Assembly: GCF_023015625.1 (NCBI RefSeq)
Contig: NZ_JALKAH010000002.1
Coordinates: 496,001-560,000 of the forward strand
DNA from: Yoonia sp. F2084L
GTDB taxonomy: Bacteria; Pseudomonadota; Alphaproteobacteria; Rhodobacterales; Rhodobacteraceae
Direction: 5' to 3'
DNA length: 64,000 nt
Below the pieces are notes generated by a model that was not told the DNA's origin, did no database searches, and was given only the letters and a program-made list of their open reading frames with translations. Made by a program: the position numbers and the translations under genes. Shown piece by piece: positions 16,274-25,200 of this stretch (position 1 is its first letter; each line of letters opens with the position of its first letter).

Positions 16274-18073
16274 ATGACAGACCTCTCGCATATCCGCAAT
16301 TTCTCGATCGTGGCGCATATCGACCACGGTAAATCGACGCTTGCTGACCGGCTGATCCAGTCCACCAACACGGTGGCCGATCGCGACATGAAGGCGCAAT
16401 TGCTTGATAGTATGGATATCGAGCGTGAGCGCGGCATTACCATCAAAGCGAACACCGTGCGCATTGATTACACAGCTGACAACGGTGAGGCCTATATCCT
16501 CAACCTCATCGACACCCCCGGTCACGTCGATTTCGCCTATGAGGTGTCGCGCTCCATGCGCGCCGTCGAAGGGTCCTTGCTGGTTGTTGACAGCACCCAA
16601 GGGGTCGAGGCGCAGACGCTGGCTAATGTTTATCAGGCCATTGATGCGGATCACGAAATCGTCCCCGTCCTGAACAAGATCGACCTGCCTGCGTCAGAAT
16701 GTGACCGTGTGGCGGAACAAATCGAAGATGTGATCGGGATCGACGCATCCGGGGCCATTCGGGTCAGTGCCAAAACCGGCATCGGCATCCATGAGACGCT
16801 GGAAGCCATCGTCAACCTGCTGCCTGCGCCCAAGGGCGACCGCGATGCGCCGCTGAAAGCGATGCTGGTGGATAGCTGGTACGACAGCTACCTTGGCGTC
16901 ATCGTGCTGGTGCGCGTCATCGACGGGGTGATGAAGAAAAACGACCGCGTCAAATTCATGTCCAACGGGACGGTCCACGGGATCGACAAGATCGGGGTGT
17001 TCCGCCCGCAAATGCAGGACGTGGCCGAATTGGGACCGGGCGAGATCGGGTTCATCACCGCCTCCATCAAACAGGTGCGCGACACGCGGGTAGGGGATAC
17101 GATCACGTCGGAACGTAAAGGAACCGAAGTGGCGCTGGACGGCTTTAAGCCCGCGCAACCCGTGGTCTTCTGCGGGCTCTTCCCCGTCGACAGTTCCGAA
17201 TTCGAAGACCTGCGCGATGCGATTGAAAAACTCGCGCTCAACGATGCGTCCTTCAGTCACGAGATGGAGACATCGGCGGCGCTGGGCTTCGGCTTCCGCT
17301 GCGGCTTCCTCGGGCTTTTGCACCTCGAAGTCATCCGTGACCGGATCGAGCGGGAATATGACATCGACCTGATCACGACCGCCCCCTCGGTCGTCTACCA
17401 CGTCTACATGCGCGATGGTGAGATGATCGAACTGCACAACCCCGCCGACATGCCCGACCTGACGCATGTGGACCACCTGGAGGAACCGCGGATCAAGGCC
17501 ACGATCCTTGTGCCCGATGAATACCTGGGCGATGTGCTGAAGCTGTGCCAGGACCGGCGCGGCGTACAGCTGGACCTGACCTATGCAGGATCGCGCGCGA
17601 TGGTGGTCTATGATCTGCCGCTGAACGAGGTGGTGTTCGACTTCTACGACCGGCTGAAATCGGTGACCAAGGGCTATGCGTCCTTTGATTATCAGATGAC
17701 GGGGTATCAGCAGGACAATCTGGTGAAAATGTCGGTGCTGGTGAATGACGAACCCGTCGATGCGCTGTCGATGATGGTGCACCGCGACCGGGCTGAGGCG
17801 CGCGGCAGGGCGATGGTCGAAAAGCTCAAAGACCTGATCCCGCGCCACATGTTCAAAATCCCGATCCAGGCGGCGATTGGCGGCAAGGTGATCGCCCGCG
17901 AGACGCTCTCGGCACTGCGCAAGGACGTGACCGCGAAGTGCTACGGCGGGGACGCCACACGGAAACGCAAACTGCTGGACAAGCAGAAGGCCGGTAAGAA
18001 GAAGATGCGGCAGTTCGGTAAAGTTGATATCCCGCAGGAAGCATTTATCTCCGCCCTGAAAATGGACAGCTAG
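16274..18073 (+). CDS. lepA: Elongation factor 4 (back-translocating GTPase LepA)
   Basis: A 599-residue ribosome-binding GTPase of the translation apparatus. GTPase motifs in order: [12 protein letters not shown] (G1), RGITIK (G2), DTPGH (G3) and NKIDLP (G4). The LepA-specific C-terminal domain ends in [20 protein letters not shown]. Length is exactly as usual. There is no clear ribosome site before the ATG, and TTGACC at about 16238 with an AT-rich hexamer just before the start suggests a very short leader or leaderless mRNA. A diverged second copy of the last 34 codons lies at 18816. Confidence 0.97.
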   Translation: MTDLSHIRNFSIVAHIDHGKSTLADRLIQSTNTVADRDMKAQLLDSMDIERERGITIKANTVRIDYTADNGEAYILNLIDTPGHVDFAYEVSRSMRAVEGSLLVVDSTQGVEAQTLANVYQAIDADHEIVPVLNKIDLPASECDRVAEQIEDVIGIDASGAIRVSAKTGIGIHETLEAIVNLLPAPKGDRDAPLKAMLVDSWYDSYLGVIVLVRVIDGVMKKNDRVKFMSNGTVHGIDKIGVFRPQMQDVAELGPGEIGFITASIKQVRDTRVGDTITSERKGTEVALDGFKPAQPVVFCGLFPVDSSEFEDLRDAIEKLALNDASFSHEMETSAALGFGFRCGFLGLLHLEVIRDRIEREYDIDLITTAPSVVYHVYMRDGEMIELHNPADMPDLTHVDHLEEPRIKATILVPDEYLGDVLKLCQDRRGVQLDLTYAGSRAMVVYDLPLNEVVFDFYDRLKSVTKGYASFDYQMTGYQQDNLVKMSVLVNDEPVDALSMMVHRDRAEARGRAMVEKLKDLIPRHMFKIPIQAAIGGKVIARETLSALRKDVTAKCYGGDATRKRKLLDKQKAGKKKMRQFGKVDIPQEAFISALKMDS

Positions 18074-18076
18074 AAT

Positions 18077-18808
18077 ATGACAATGGTCCCGCCCCCCAAG
18101 CTGCGCAAAAGACTGCGCAAACTGTCGCTGAAACTGGCGCGGCTGGGACGGGAACCTTCGGATCGTCAGGATTACACCTGCCCGCTTTGCGGCTACGAAG
18201 GGCCGTTCAAACCGCGCTTTGGAACCGTTGCCATCCGTCTTGATGCGGCCTGCGCGCAATGTGGCGCGCTGGAACGGCACCGCCATATCGGGTTGTGGTT
18301 TCGTGACAACGCGCACCGGACCTGGGGGGATATCCTGCACTTTGCCCCCGAACGGCAGATGCGCAAGCTGTTGCAGGGGCTGGGGTCCAGCTACACAACG
18401 GCCGAGTTGTTGGCAGGCGTCGCCGACCTTGCGCTGAATATCGAGGCGATTGACCTGCCCGATGCGTCCTACGACACGATCATGTGCAATCACGTGCTGG
18501 AACATGTGGATGATGCCAAGGCGCTGCCGGAACTCTACCGTATCCTGCGGCCCGGCGGGCAAGCCATTCTGACCTTCCCCCTGATCGCGTCATGGCCCGA
18601 AAGCTATGAAAACCCGGACGTGAAAACGGAGGCCGACCGACACAAGCACTTCGGACAAAGCGACCACGTGCGCTACTTCGGCTGGGACGCCACGACACGG
18701 ATCGCGGCGGCGGGGTTCAAACTGACAACAATCGTCGCAACAGGGCAAGAAGCGGTGACCTATGGGGTTGCCCGGGGGGATGTGATTTTTCTGTGTGAGA
18801 AGGGGTAG
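18077..18808 (+). CDS. SAM-dependent methyltransferase with zinc-ribbon-like start
   Basis: A 243-residue class I methyltransferase (Methyltransf_11 type). The N-terminus has a cysteine arrangement CPLCGYEG ... [11 protein letters not shown] that may bind zinc. Then come ILHFAPE, a short motif I region, and the late motifs [24 protein letters not shown]. The substrate is unknown; similar proteins act in surface polysaccharide or small-molecule modification. It starts four bases after the lepA stop without a visible ribosome site; the ATG at 18083 is an alternative start. It lies exactly between two copies of the lepA 3' end, a sign that it arrived by recombination. Confidence 0.8.
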   Translation: MTMVPPPKLRKRLRKLSLKLARLGREPSDRQDYTCPLCGYEGPFKPRFGTVAIRLDAACAQCGALERHRHIGLWFRDNAHRTWGDILHFAPERQMRKLLQGLGSSYTTAELLAGVADLALNIEAIDLPDASYDTIMCNHVLEHVDDAKALPELYRILRPGGQAILTFPLIASWPESYENPDVKTEADRHKHFGQSDHVRYFGWDATTRIAAAGFKLTTIVATGQEAVTYGVARGDVIFLCEKG

Positions 18809-18815
18809 GGGGATG

Positions 18816-18917
18816 CTCTTGAGCACGCAGAAGGCCGGTAAGAAAAAGATGCGGCAGTTTGGCAAGGTGGATATCCCGCAGGAAGCGTTTATTTCGGCTT
18901 TGAAGATGGATGAGTGA
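18816..18917 (+). pseudogene. lepA': Duplicated 3' end of lepA (remnant)
   Basis: Thirty-three codons plus a stop repeat the C-terminus of LepA: the copy reads [20 protein letters not shown] and continues to an in-frame TGA at 18915-18917. At nucleotide level it differs from the intact lepA end mostly at third positions, so it is an allele from a related genome rather than a fresh duplication. The remnant has no start region of its own. It most likely marks the end of the ancestral lepA, displaced when a segment with a new lepA end and the methyltransferase gene recombined in. Confidence 0.85.
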
Positions 18918-19791
18918 TGTATTTCTGCTTGGAAGACAGAGGGCATTGGCCGATGCGCGCGAATTGCTTTGGGACAACCTGGAAGAAAGCATTTGGTGGG
19001 ACAAATACCGTGACCTTACTGCAAGCGAATTATCTGCCGAGAAAATTCGACTTCAGCACGAGAATTTTCATCCCGTACTTGTTTCCTTTCAAACGTCTTT
19101 TGTTCCGACCATCCTTGAGGTCCAAAATGAAGCTGCCCGTTTGGTGCTACAGTATGGGGCATCAAGACGCCTAGCATCTATCTATGCAGCAATGAATGTC
19201 ATTGCGGATGTATCATATCCTGCGCGAAGCGAGGTTTGCTCTGAAGAGGAACATGGCCGTCTTAGCGATGCTTTGATGATATTCTATGTTAGTATTCCAG
19301 CATTTTTTGATGCCCTTTCAATGGCAAGCCATCGTGTTTTTCAGCCGAAGCACTACTCGGAAAAAGACGCTGATTTGTTTTCAAGAAAATACTGGGATGC
19401 AATCGGATTGATCGAGGGCTACTCGAATATATCCGGCTTTACCGGATGGTTTCGTCGAATAAAGAACGTAATGAGGCATCCGTACGCACACCGAATTCCG
19501 CCTTACGTGCCGGCGGCAGAACACTCGATAGAAGACGCAGAAAAGAACAAACGGCTTCAAGCAGCTTATTCTACAGCTTTAGTCGAAAAAAGGTTCGATG
19601 ATCTTTCAAGAATAATGGGTGATCAAAGGCGACTTGGTACCTTTTCTCCGAAGATTTACTTCTTTGAAGAAGACTCTTGGACGCCGCTGAATCCTACAGT
19701 TTTCGAAGATTTATTCACATTTCAGGTTGCCGCACTGTCTATGCTTGAGGCGTTGCTACCGTCCGAGGGGTTTCTCAATAAAGGAACGTAG
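18910..19791 (+). CDS. AT-rich orphan protein of unknown function
   Basis: A 293-residue soluble, mostly helical protein that I do not recognise. It starts with an ATG that overlaps the stop of the lepA remnant in another frame. No signal peptide or membrane segment is seen. Base composition is clearly AT-richer and codon choice looser than in neighbours (many AAA, GAA, TTT, AGA-type codons), which points to acquisition from elsewhere. It sits between the lepA remnant and a REP/transposase unit, a likely recombination hotspot. A role in defence is possible for such a gene but nothing in the sequence shows it. Confidence 0.6.
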   Translation: MSDVFLLGRQRALADARELLWDNLEESIWWDKYRDLTASELSAEKIRLQHENFHPVLVSFQTSFVPTILEVQNEAARLVLQYGASRRLASIYAAMNVIADVSYPARSEVCSEEEHGRLSDALMIFYVSIPAFFDALSMASHRVFQPKHYSEKDADLFSRKYWDAIGLIEGYSNISGFTGWFRRIKNVMRHPYAHRIPPYVPAAEHSIEDAEKNKRLQAAYSTALVEKRFDDLSRIMGDQRRLGTFSPKIYFFEEDSWTPLNPTVFEDLFTFQVAALSMLEALLPSEGFLNKGT

Positions 19792-19856
19792 GGTGGGTGA
19801 AACCCACGCGTCACCCAAACCCGGACCGTTTACGCGTGGGTTTCACCCACCCTACG
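19787..19856. repeat. Inverted REP pair (left of transposase)
   Basis: Two 24-base arms, 19787-19810 and 19833-19856, are perfect reverse complements separated by 22 bases. Each arm itself folds as GTGGGT-gaa-ACCCAC. This is a BIME-like pair of REP sequences. The right arm also encodes the last eight codons of the transposase gene on the minus strand. Confidence 0.9.
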
Positions 19857-20306
19857 GAAACTCGAATACGGCCAATCTTCCGGTCGCTTAACCAAACCGT
19901 GTTTCACCGGGTTCCACCGACAATAATCCACATGCGCCTGAAAATCACTGGCGTCCCGGATCGCGTGCTCCCAATACCGCCGTTGCCAAATGCCCTTTTC
20001 ACCGCGCGCCACTTTGCTGGGCGATGGCGCACCCGTTGCCCGGCAAGCTTGTGAAAACCGCCCCTTGATCTTTTTCCAACGGACCGAGAAATCCGCGTCC
20101 CCCGGCGGTAACGTCCACACTGCATGGATGTGGTCCGGCAGGATCACCATGGCGTCACAGCTGATTGGATGTTCGCGCGCCACAGACGCATAAACCGACC
20201 TAAGAAGGTCAATCTCATCCACCAGCGTCGTTGCCGACCGGTCCGCGAGCGTGACCGTGAAGAAATAGGTACCACCCGGCACATAAAGACGACGATAGCG
20301 CGACAT
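19830..20306 (-). CDS. REP-associated tyrosine transposase (RAYT)
   Basis: A 158-residue Y1/HUH-type transposase of the IS200-like REP-associated group, which nicks and moves REP palindromes. The HUH pair is H59/H61 in PDHIHAVW and the catalytic tyrosine is Y128 in VDYCRWNPVKHG. The start MSRYRRLYVPGGTYFFTVTL is characteristic. The unit is bracketed by inverted REP pairs on both sides. The C-terminus RRVGETHA is encoded exactly by one 24-base REP arm, with the TAA stop immediately after it. The gene appears intact. Confidence 0.92.
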   Translation of the reverse strand: MSRYRRLYVPGGTYFFTVTLADRSATTLVDEIDLLRSVYASVAREHPISCDAMVILPDHIHAVWTLPPGDADFSVRWKKIKGRFSQACRATGAPSPSKVARGEKGIWQRRYWEHAIRDASDFQAHVDYCRWNPVKHGLVKRPEDWPYSSFRRVGETHA

Positions 20307-20339
20307 GCCGCCACTATGACGAAAGATGGTTAATAATGC

Positions 20340-20404
20340 GTAGGGTGGGTGAAACCCACGCGCAAAAATATCGGTTCAATGCGCGTGGGTTTCACCCACC
20401 CTAC
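20340..20404. repeat. Inverted REP pair (right of transposase)
   Basis: Arms at 20340-20364 and 20380-20404 are perfect 25-base reverse complements with a 15-base loop region, and they share the sequence of the pair at 19787. The pair lies 33 bases upstream of the transposase start. Confidence 0.9.
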
Positions 20405-20413
20405 AGCGCGTTA

Positions 20414-20512
20414 TCAATCGCCGCGCCCGATCCCTTGGACGGTTTCACAGGCGGCAAGGCCAAGAATGGAAAGGACAAGGGCGATACGGATCGTGGGTGA
20501 ACCTCTTTGCAT
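20414..20512 (-). CDS. Entericidin-like mini-lipoprotein
   Basis: A 32-codon gene whose product begins MQRGSPTIRIALVLSILGLA and continues ACETVQGIGRGD. The hydrophobic stretch ends in a lipobox LAAC, and the CETVQGIG start of the mature part is the signature of entericidin A/B-type lipoproteins of the outer envelope. Members are normally a little longer. Here a plus-one shift near the end would continue as GAAIDNAL and stop at the edge of the adjacent REP, so the present end may be a frameshifted form. Confidence 0.55.
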   Translation of the reverse strand: MQRGSPTIRIALVLSILGLAACETVQGIGRGD

Positions 20513-20554
20513 CGCGATGTTCGGCGGCAGCCTAGCGCACAAGGCTTTGCCTTT

Positions 20555-21292
20555 TCAGCCCAAAAAAGCGCTTACTGCCGCCGCGAACTCACGCGGCCTT
20601 TCGGCGTGCAGCCAGTGGCCTGCGCCGGGGATTTTGGCGAATTTTGCATTGGGGAAAAGGGTTTTGATTTGGGGGCGCGCGTCGCGTTGTACGTAGTCCG
20701 ATGTGCCGCCTGACAAGAACAGTGTGGGGCCGTCGAATTGGCCTGAGACCTGCGGAAATCCGATGATCTTGTCCATCTCGATGCTCAGCACATCCAGATT
20801 TAGCCGCCACTTTCGGTCTTTCATATCAAGGCTTTGCAGTAGGAAATCTGCGACCCCGGGTTCCAGATCACCCAGTTGCGCCTTGGCGTCGGCCCGGCTT
20901 TCCACGGCTGTCAAATCAACCCGCCGCATCGCCTCAATCGGCCCCATCTGGCTGTGGCTATAGGTGACAGGGGCGATATCTGCGACAATCAACCGGTTCA
21001 CCAGCGACGGGTTTTGCAGCGCCAGCACCATCGCGGCTTTGCCTCCCATCGAGTGTCCGAGTACGTCTGTTGGCCTGTCGATGACCTCAGCTAGGTCAGT
21101 CGCTAAATCGGGGTAGCTGTGGCTATCCGCCCAATCGCTGCCCCCATGATTGCGCATATCAACCGTGATCACAGGCTGCGTGGCCGACAACCGTTTCGCG
21201 ATCACTCCCCAATTGCGCGCGGACCCAAAGAGCCCATGCGCGATCAATAGCGGGGTGCCCGCAGGCCCGTCATATGTCACCGTGTTCAACAT
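20555..21292 (-). CDS. Alpha/beta-fold hydrolase (YbfF-like esterase)
   Basis: A 245-residue serine hydrolase. The oxyanion region IAHGLFGSARNWG, nucleophile S81 in GHSMGG and the catalytic histidine in PGAGHWLHAE are all present, in the pattern of the YbfF acyl-ester hydrolase group. The frame extends back to 21637, but the extension overlaps the divergent gene and is low-complexity. The ATG at 21292 begins MLNTVTYDGPAGTP, the normal family start. The substrate is unknown. Confidence 0.88.
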   Translation of the reverse strand: MLNTVTYDGPAGTPLLIAHGLFGSARNWGVIAKRLSATQPVITVDMRNHGGSDWADSHSYPDLATDLAEVIDRPTDVLGHSMGGKAAMVLALQNPSLVNRLIVADIAPVTYSHSQMGPIEAMRRVDLTAVESRADAKAQLGDLEPGVADFLLQSLDMKDRKWRLNLDVLSIEMDKIIGFPQVSGQFDGPTLFLSGGTSDYVQRDARPQIKTLFPNAKFAKIPGAGHWLHAERPREFAAAVSAFLG

Positions 21293-21376
21293 GCATCTGT
21301 TGGTAGCCAACCGCGGCGTCGGGGGCCAGAGGGATTGAGCATATTGCCCCAACCAATTACCGGGGGCCTCATGGGG

Positions 21377-21739
21377 ATGACGCTGCAACAGATGGTGGAT
21401 GAGGTTCGTGACGCGCTGGCAGACAAGTTGCGCGTGCGGGGGCGGACGTTGGATGCACAGGTCCGCAAGGCGGGGCGCTTGTTGCCCCGTGCGGTGCGGC
21501 GGGACGCCACCTTTCTGGCGCAGGCCGTTGGGTTGGCGGACAATCCAAAGCTGGCTCGCATGGTGGACATGGCCAAGGCCCGGCAGGCGCGTCGCCGCGT
21601 CTTGGCCTATCTGCAAAGTGTGGATATGGCCGCACAACGGCGTGATGCTGCGCTGAACCTCGTGGCCTCGATTGCCTTTGCTTTGCTGGCAACGGGTGTC
21701 TTGCTGCTGTTTGTGTTGTGGGCGCGCGGGTTTGTGTAA
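21377..21739 (+). CDS. Conserved membrane-anchored protein of unknown function
   Basis: A 120-residue protein with a basic, helical N-terminal part (KLRVRGRTLDAQVRKAGRLL) and a single C-terminal transmembrane helix at about residues 94-116. I recognise it as a conserved type in Rhodobacterales but know no function. The start is uncertain: ATGs at 21371 and 21377 are in frame, and the longer frame from 21335 is possible. It is divergent from the esterase gene and convergent with glyA. Confidence 0.65.
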   Translation: MTLQQMVDEVRDALADKLRVRGRTLDAQVRKAGRLLPRAVRRDATFLAQAVGLADNPKLARMVDMAKARQARRRVLAYLQSVDMAAQRRDAALNLVASIAFALLATGVLLLFVLWARGFV

Positions 21740-21774
21740 GGTGGCCCGGCATTACCGCCAGGCCGAACCTTGAT

Positions 21775-23070
21775 TTAGAGCGCCGGATAAATCGGGAACT
21801 GATCGCAGAGCGCTTCGACTTCGCCGCGCACCTTCGCTTCAACCGTGCCATTGCCATCTTCACCGTTCGCTGCCAGCCCTTCGGTGACTTCCACGATCCA
21901 GTCGGCGATCTGTCGGAATTCAGGTTCGCCAAAGCCCCGTGTGGTCCCCGCGGGTGACCCAAGGCGGATGCCGGATGTCACCATCGGCTTTTCAGGATCA
22001 AAGGGAATGCCGTTTTTGTTGCAGGTGATATGGGCGCGACCGAGCGCCTTTTCCGTCGCGTTGCCCTTCACACCTTTGGGGCGCAGGTCAACCAGCATAA
22101 CGTGGGTGTCTGTGCCGCCTGTGACGATATCCAGACCACCTTTCATCAGTTGGTCAGCCAGGGCTTGGGCGTTCTTCACAACTTGTTCTTGGTAAGTCTT
22201 GAACTCAGGGCGCAGTGCCTCGCCAAACGCGACAGCTTTGCCTGCGATGACGTGCATCAAAGGCCCGCCTTGGATGCCGGGGAAGATGGCGGAGTTGAAT
22301 TTCTTCGCCATCGCTTCGTCATTGGTGACGATCATGCCGCCGCGTGGACCGCGCAGGGTTTTGTGCGTTGTGGTTGTTGCCACATGTGCGTGCGGGAAAG
22401 GCGATGGATAGAGGCCAGCGGCAACGAGACCTGCGAAATGCGCCATGTCGACCAAGAGGTAGGCACCGACGCTATCGGCAATCTCGCGCATTTTTGCGAA
22501 ATCAATGATGCGTGGGATGGCAGAACCACCGGCGATGATCATCTTGGGCTGGTGTTCGGTGGCAAGACGCTGCACCTCATCATAGTCCAGCATGCTGTCT
22601 TGCTGGCGGACACCATACTGCACCGCGTTGAACCATTTGCCGGATTGGTTGGGCTTGGCGCCGTGGGTCAGGTGGCCGCCTGCATCCAGCGACATCCCTA
22701 GGATCGTGTCACCGGGCTGGAGAAGCGCTTGAAAGACGCCTTGGTTGGCCTGAGAGCCTGAGTTGGGCTGCACATTGGCGAAACCGCAGTTGAAAAGCTG
22801 CTTGGCGCGTTCAATGGCAAGGTTCTCGGCCACGTCCACGTGTTCGCACCCGCCGTAGTAGCGGCGGCCCGGATAGCCTTCGGCGTATTTGTTCGTCATC
22901 ACGCCGCCTTGCGCTTCCATCACCGCGGCGCTCACGATGTTCTCGGATGCGATCAGCTCGATCTCTTTGCGCTGGCGCTTGAGTTCAGCTTGCATTGCGG
23001 CGTGGATTTCTGGATCGCGGGTTTCCAGTTTTTCTGTGAAAAAGCCGTTGTCGCGGACAGTGACGTTCAT
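21775..23070 (-). CDS. glyA: Serine hydroxymethyltransferase
   Basis: PLP enzyme that interconverts serine and glycine and charges tetrahydrofolate with a one-carbon unit. Product of 431 residues, normal length. Visible motifs: [20 protein letters not shown], the PLP lysine in [13 protein letters not shown] and NSGSQANQG. The frame extends upstream to 23133, but the ATG at 23070 is followed by a typical start and preceded by the purine run GAGGGG on the minus strand. It is divergent from nadK across 187 bases. Confidence 0.96.
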   Translation of the reverse strand: MNVTVRDNGFFTEKLETRDPEIHAAMQAELKRQRKEIELIASENIVSAAVMEAQGGVMTNKYAEGYPGRRYYGGCEHVDVAENLAIERAKQLFNCGFANVQPNSGSQANQGVFQALLQPGDTILGMSLDAGGHLTHGAKPNQSGKWFNAVQYGVRQQDSMLDYDEVQRLATEHQPKMIIAGGSAIPRIIDFAKMREIADSVGAYLLVDMAHFAGLVAAGLYPSPFPHAHVATTTTHKTLRGPRGGMIVTNDEAMAKKFNSAIFPGIQGGPLMHVIAGKAVAFGEALRPEFKTYQEQVVKNAQALADQLMKGGLDIVTGGTDTHVMLVDLRPKGVKGNATEKALGRAHITCNKNGIPFDPEKPMVTSGIRLGSPAGTTRGFGEPEFRQIADWIVEVTEGLAANGEDGNGTVEAKVRGEVEALCDQFPIYPAL

Positions 23071-23257
23071 GGGTGCATCCCCTCTTTTGCAGGTGCCATG
23101 TTTGAATTCTTGCGCCCTCATAGCGCAGCGCACGGCCTTTCTAAAGCATCAAAACGACCATGATCTTCATGAGGGCGGCACGGGGGTTTCGTATCGGCGT
23201 CTTGCGTTTCGGGGCTGATCACCGCACAACTTATCGGAAATGAAAGGTTTTTGACCA

Positions 23258-24022
23258 ATGCCCCGCCCCAAGATTGCCTTTGTCGCAAGCCCTGTGCCGA
23301 TTGCGCAGACAGCCCTGCGCGAATTGGCCGCAAAGCATGGTGACGTCCCGCAGGCCGAGGCGGATGTGATCGTAGCCCTTGGTGGCGATGGTTTCATGTT
23401 GCAGACTTTGCATAGCACCCAAGGATTGGACGTGCCCGTTTATGGGATGAACCGGGGCACCGTTGGGTTCTTGATGAATGAGTATCACGACGGCGATCTG
23501 CGCGCCCGGCTGGACGAGGCTGAGGAAGAGGTGATCAACCCGCTGACCATGACCGCCCTGACGGTTGACGGCACCATGCATGAGGCGCTGGCCATCAACG
23601 AAGTCAGCCTGCTGCGCGCGGGTCCACAAGCGGCCAAGCTGCGGATCACGGTGGACGGACGGTTGCGGATGAACGAACTGGTTTGCGACGGCGCGCTGGT
23701 CGCGACGCCTGCGGGATCGACGGCCTATAACTACTCCGCGCATGGCCCGATCTTGCCGATTGGGTCGGACGTCTTAGCACTCACCGCGATGTCCGCGTTC
23801 CGCCCACGTCGTTGGCGCGGCGCGTTGTTGCCCAAGAAGGCTGTCGTCCGGTTCGATGTGATTGATCCCGCGAAGCGGCCTGTGATGGCGGACGCTGACG
23901 GGAAATCCGTACGGGATGTGGTGAGTGTTGAGATACACTCAGAACCTGCCATCGCCCATCGGATATTGTTTGATCCCGGGCATGGGCTGGAAGAGCGGTT
24001 GATTAGGGAACAGTTTGCCTGA
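23258..24022 (+). CDS. nadK: NAD kinase
   Basis: Phosphorylates NAD to NADP. A 254-residue protein with the GGDG motif at residues 42-45 (ALGGDGFML), NRGTVGFLMNEY, NEVSLLR and TPAGSTAYNYSAHGPI, all family hallmarks. Length is that of compact alphaproteobacterial enzymes. It stands alone, divergent from glyA and convergent with the BLUF gene 42 bases downstream. Confidence 0.95.
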   Translation: MPRPKIAFVASPVPIAQTALRELAAKHGDVPQAEADVIVALGGDGFMLQTLHSTQGLDVPVYGMNRGTVGFLMNEYHDGDLRARLDEAEEEVINPLTMTALTVDGTMHEALAINEVSLLRAGPQAAKLRITVDGRLRMNELVCDGALVATPAGSTAYNYSAHGPILPIGSDVLALTAMSAFRPRRWRGALLPKKAVVRFDVIDPAKRPVMADADGKSVRDVVSVEIHSEPAIAHRILFDPGHGLEERLIREQFA

Positions 24023-24064
24023 CGGTGTAGATTGGATGTGGTCTGACCCCAGCAGATAGCGCAG

Positions 24065-24475
24065 CTATTCTTCTGTCTCGGACACTTGCTGCGCAAGCCG
24101 CTGAAATATGCCCATGACCTCTTCCGTCGTGGCGTGGTTGAAGGCGCCCGCGTTGATCTGCTCGCGTGTCCACATCCAACTTTGCACCGGGTCGTCGCGC
24201 ATGGCCCACTTCCCAAACAGCCGTTCAGACACATCATGACGCAGCAGTTCGGTGACCTCAACATGGCGGTCGTCTTGCTGGATTTTGCCATAGATGCGCC
24301 TGACGCTATGCGCGGGCCCTTCTAGTAGTTGGAGGTAGATATCATCGCGGCAGATCAGACAGCCTGTCACTTCGGACTGTGCATTATGGGCGCGGGCATG
24401 AAACAGGATACTAAGCAGCGTACTCGCATCAAATCCAAAGGGACGCGATGCATAAACGATCTGGAGATAGGACAT
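24065..24475 (-). CDS. BLUF-domain blue-light sensor protein
   Basis: A 136-residue protein consisting of little more than a BLUF domain, which binds FAD and responds to blue light. The key residues are all present: Y8 (IVYASRP), N31, Q49 (YLQLLEGP), and W92/M94 (FGKWAMRDDP). The short C-terminal part may form helices for dimerisation or partner contact. There is no fused output domain, so it should act by binding a partner. The frame extends upstream to 24637, but the ATG at 24475 starts exactly at the domain. No signalling partner is adjacent. Confidence 0.9.
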   Translation of the reverse strand: MSYLQIVYASRPFGFDASTLLSILFHARAHNAQSEVTGCLICRDDIYLQLLEGPAHSVRRIYGKIQQDDRHVEVTELLRHDVSERLFGKWAMRDDPVQSWMWTREQINAGAFNHATTEEVMGIFQRLAQQVSETEE

Positions 24476-24612
24476 GGTGCGGGTCAATTCCTTAGGAAAG
24501 GGTGTCCACCCCTCAGGATCGCAGGACGCAGCAAAAATTAGCGTGCCGCCTTTTCGCGTGATTGTCCAGCGAGATGCAATCGCAATGGTTGTGCGATCCC
24601 CCTTTGATGTCT

Positions 24613-25155
24613 CTAGGGTGTGCTGGATGCGATCCAATCCACATCCAGTTCAGCCTCATAATCCGCGCCATAGGCGACGATCCCAAGGCTGCGGATGCCG
24701 CCGGCTGCAAAGGCCCCCGATAGTCCGCCTTGCGGTTTGAAGGCGGACCAAGGCAATGCAATCTCTTGCCAGTCACCGGAGGTTTCAAAGGCAGCTTGAT
24801 AGAATTGCCACGGGCGGCGCGAAGCATCCGGGCGGATGTGGATATAGTAGGTGGCGCCATTGCCTCTGGCACGCAGCGCAATGCCTGTCGCATCGGCGGG
24901 CAGGCGCGTTGCCAGTTCTTGCCGTACCTGAATGAATCCACCGTTGTTTGCCGTGCTGACGGTACCGCGCAGTTGGACATAGGTAACCCCACCCTCGGCG
25001 CCGATCCCGGCGCGACCTTCCGAGACACCGCCCATCACCTGGTCGCTGGTATAGCGCCAGCGGGTTTCGGCACCTTCAGAGAAATCTTCAATCAGCATAG
25101 GCTCCGCCACGACAGGGGCTGCTAGAAACAGCAAGGTCAGGATCATCTTCATCAC
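24613..25155 (-). CDS. Exported CIA30-family protein
   Basis: A 180-residue protein with a signal peptide (MMKMILTLLFLAAPVVAEP) and a CIA30/NDUFAF1-like jelly-roll domain: IEDFSEGAETRWRYTSDQVMGG, then GFIQVRQEL and IRSLGIVAYG. In eukaryotes this fold helps assemble respiratory complex I; the bacterial exported versions have no settled role. Start could be either of two adjacent ATG codons near 25155. It is downstream of the prpE stop direction but separated, and probably independently expressed. Confidence 0.75.
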   Translation of the reverse strand: MMKMILTLLFLAAPVVAEPMLIEDFSEGAETRWRYTSDQVMGGVSEGRAGIGAEGGVTYVQLRGTVSTANNGGFIQVRQELATRLPADATGIALRARGNGATYYIHIRPDASRRPWQFYQAAFETSGDWQEIALPWSAFKPQGGLSGAFAAGGIRSLGIVAYGADYEAELDVDWIASSTP

Positions 25156-25200
25156 CCTGACCTAGTGCGTGTGCCTGCGATTTCTATGCCGTGCCAGAGA

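Noticed and set aside
16694-18562. Long 622-codon open frame on the minus strand opposite lepA
   Set aside because: It runs antisense through lepA and the methyltransferase; the protein is His/Gln/Arg-rich low-complexity sequence typical of a GC-rich shadow frame.
19787-20404. CRISPR-like repeat from the repeated GTGGGTGAAACCCAC words
   Set aside because: The copies are inverted pairs around a transposase gene, not regularly spaced direct repeats with spacers.
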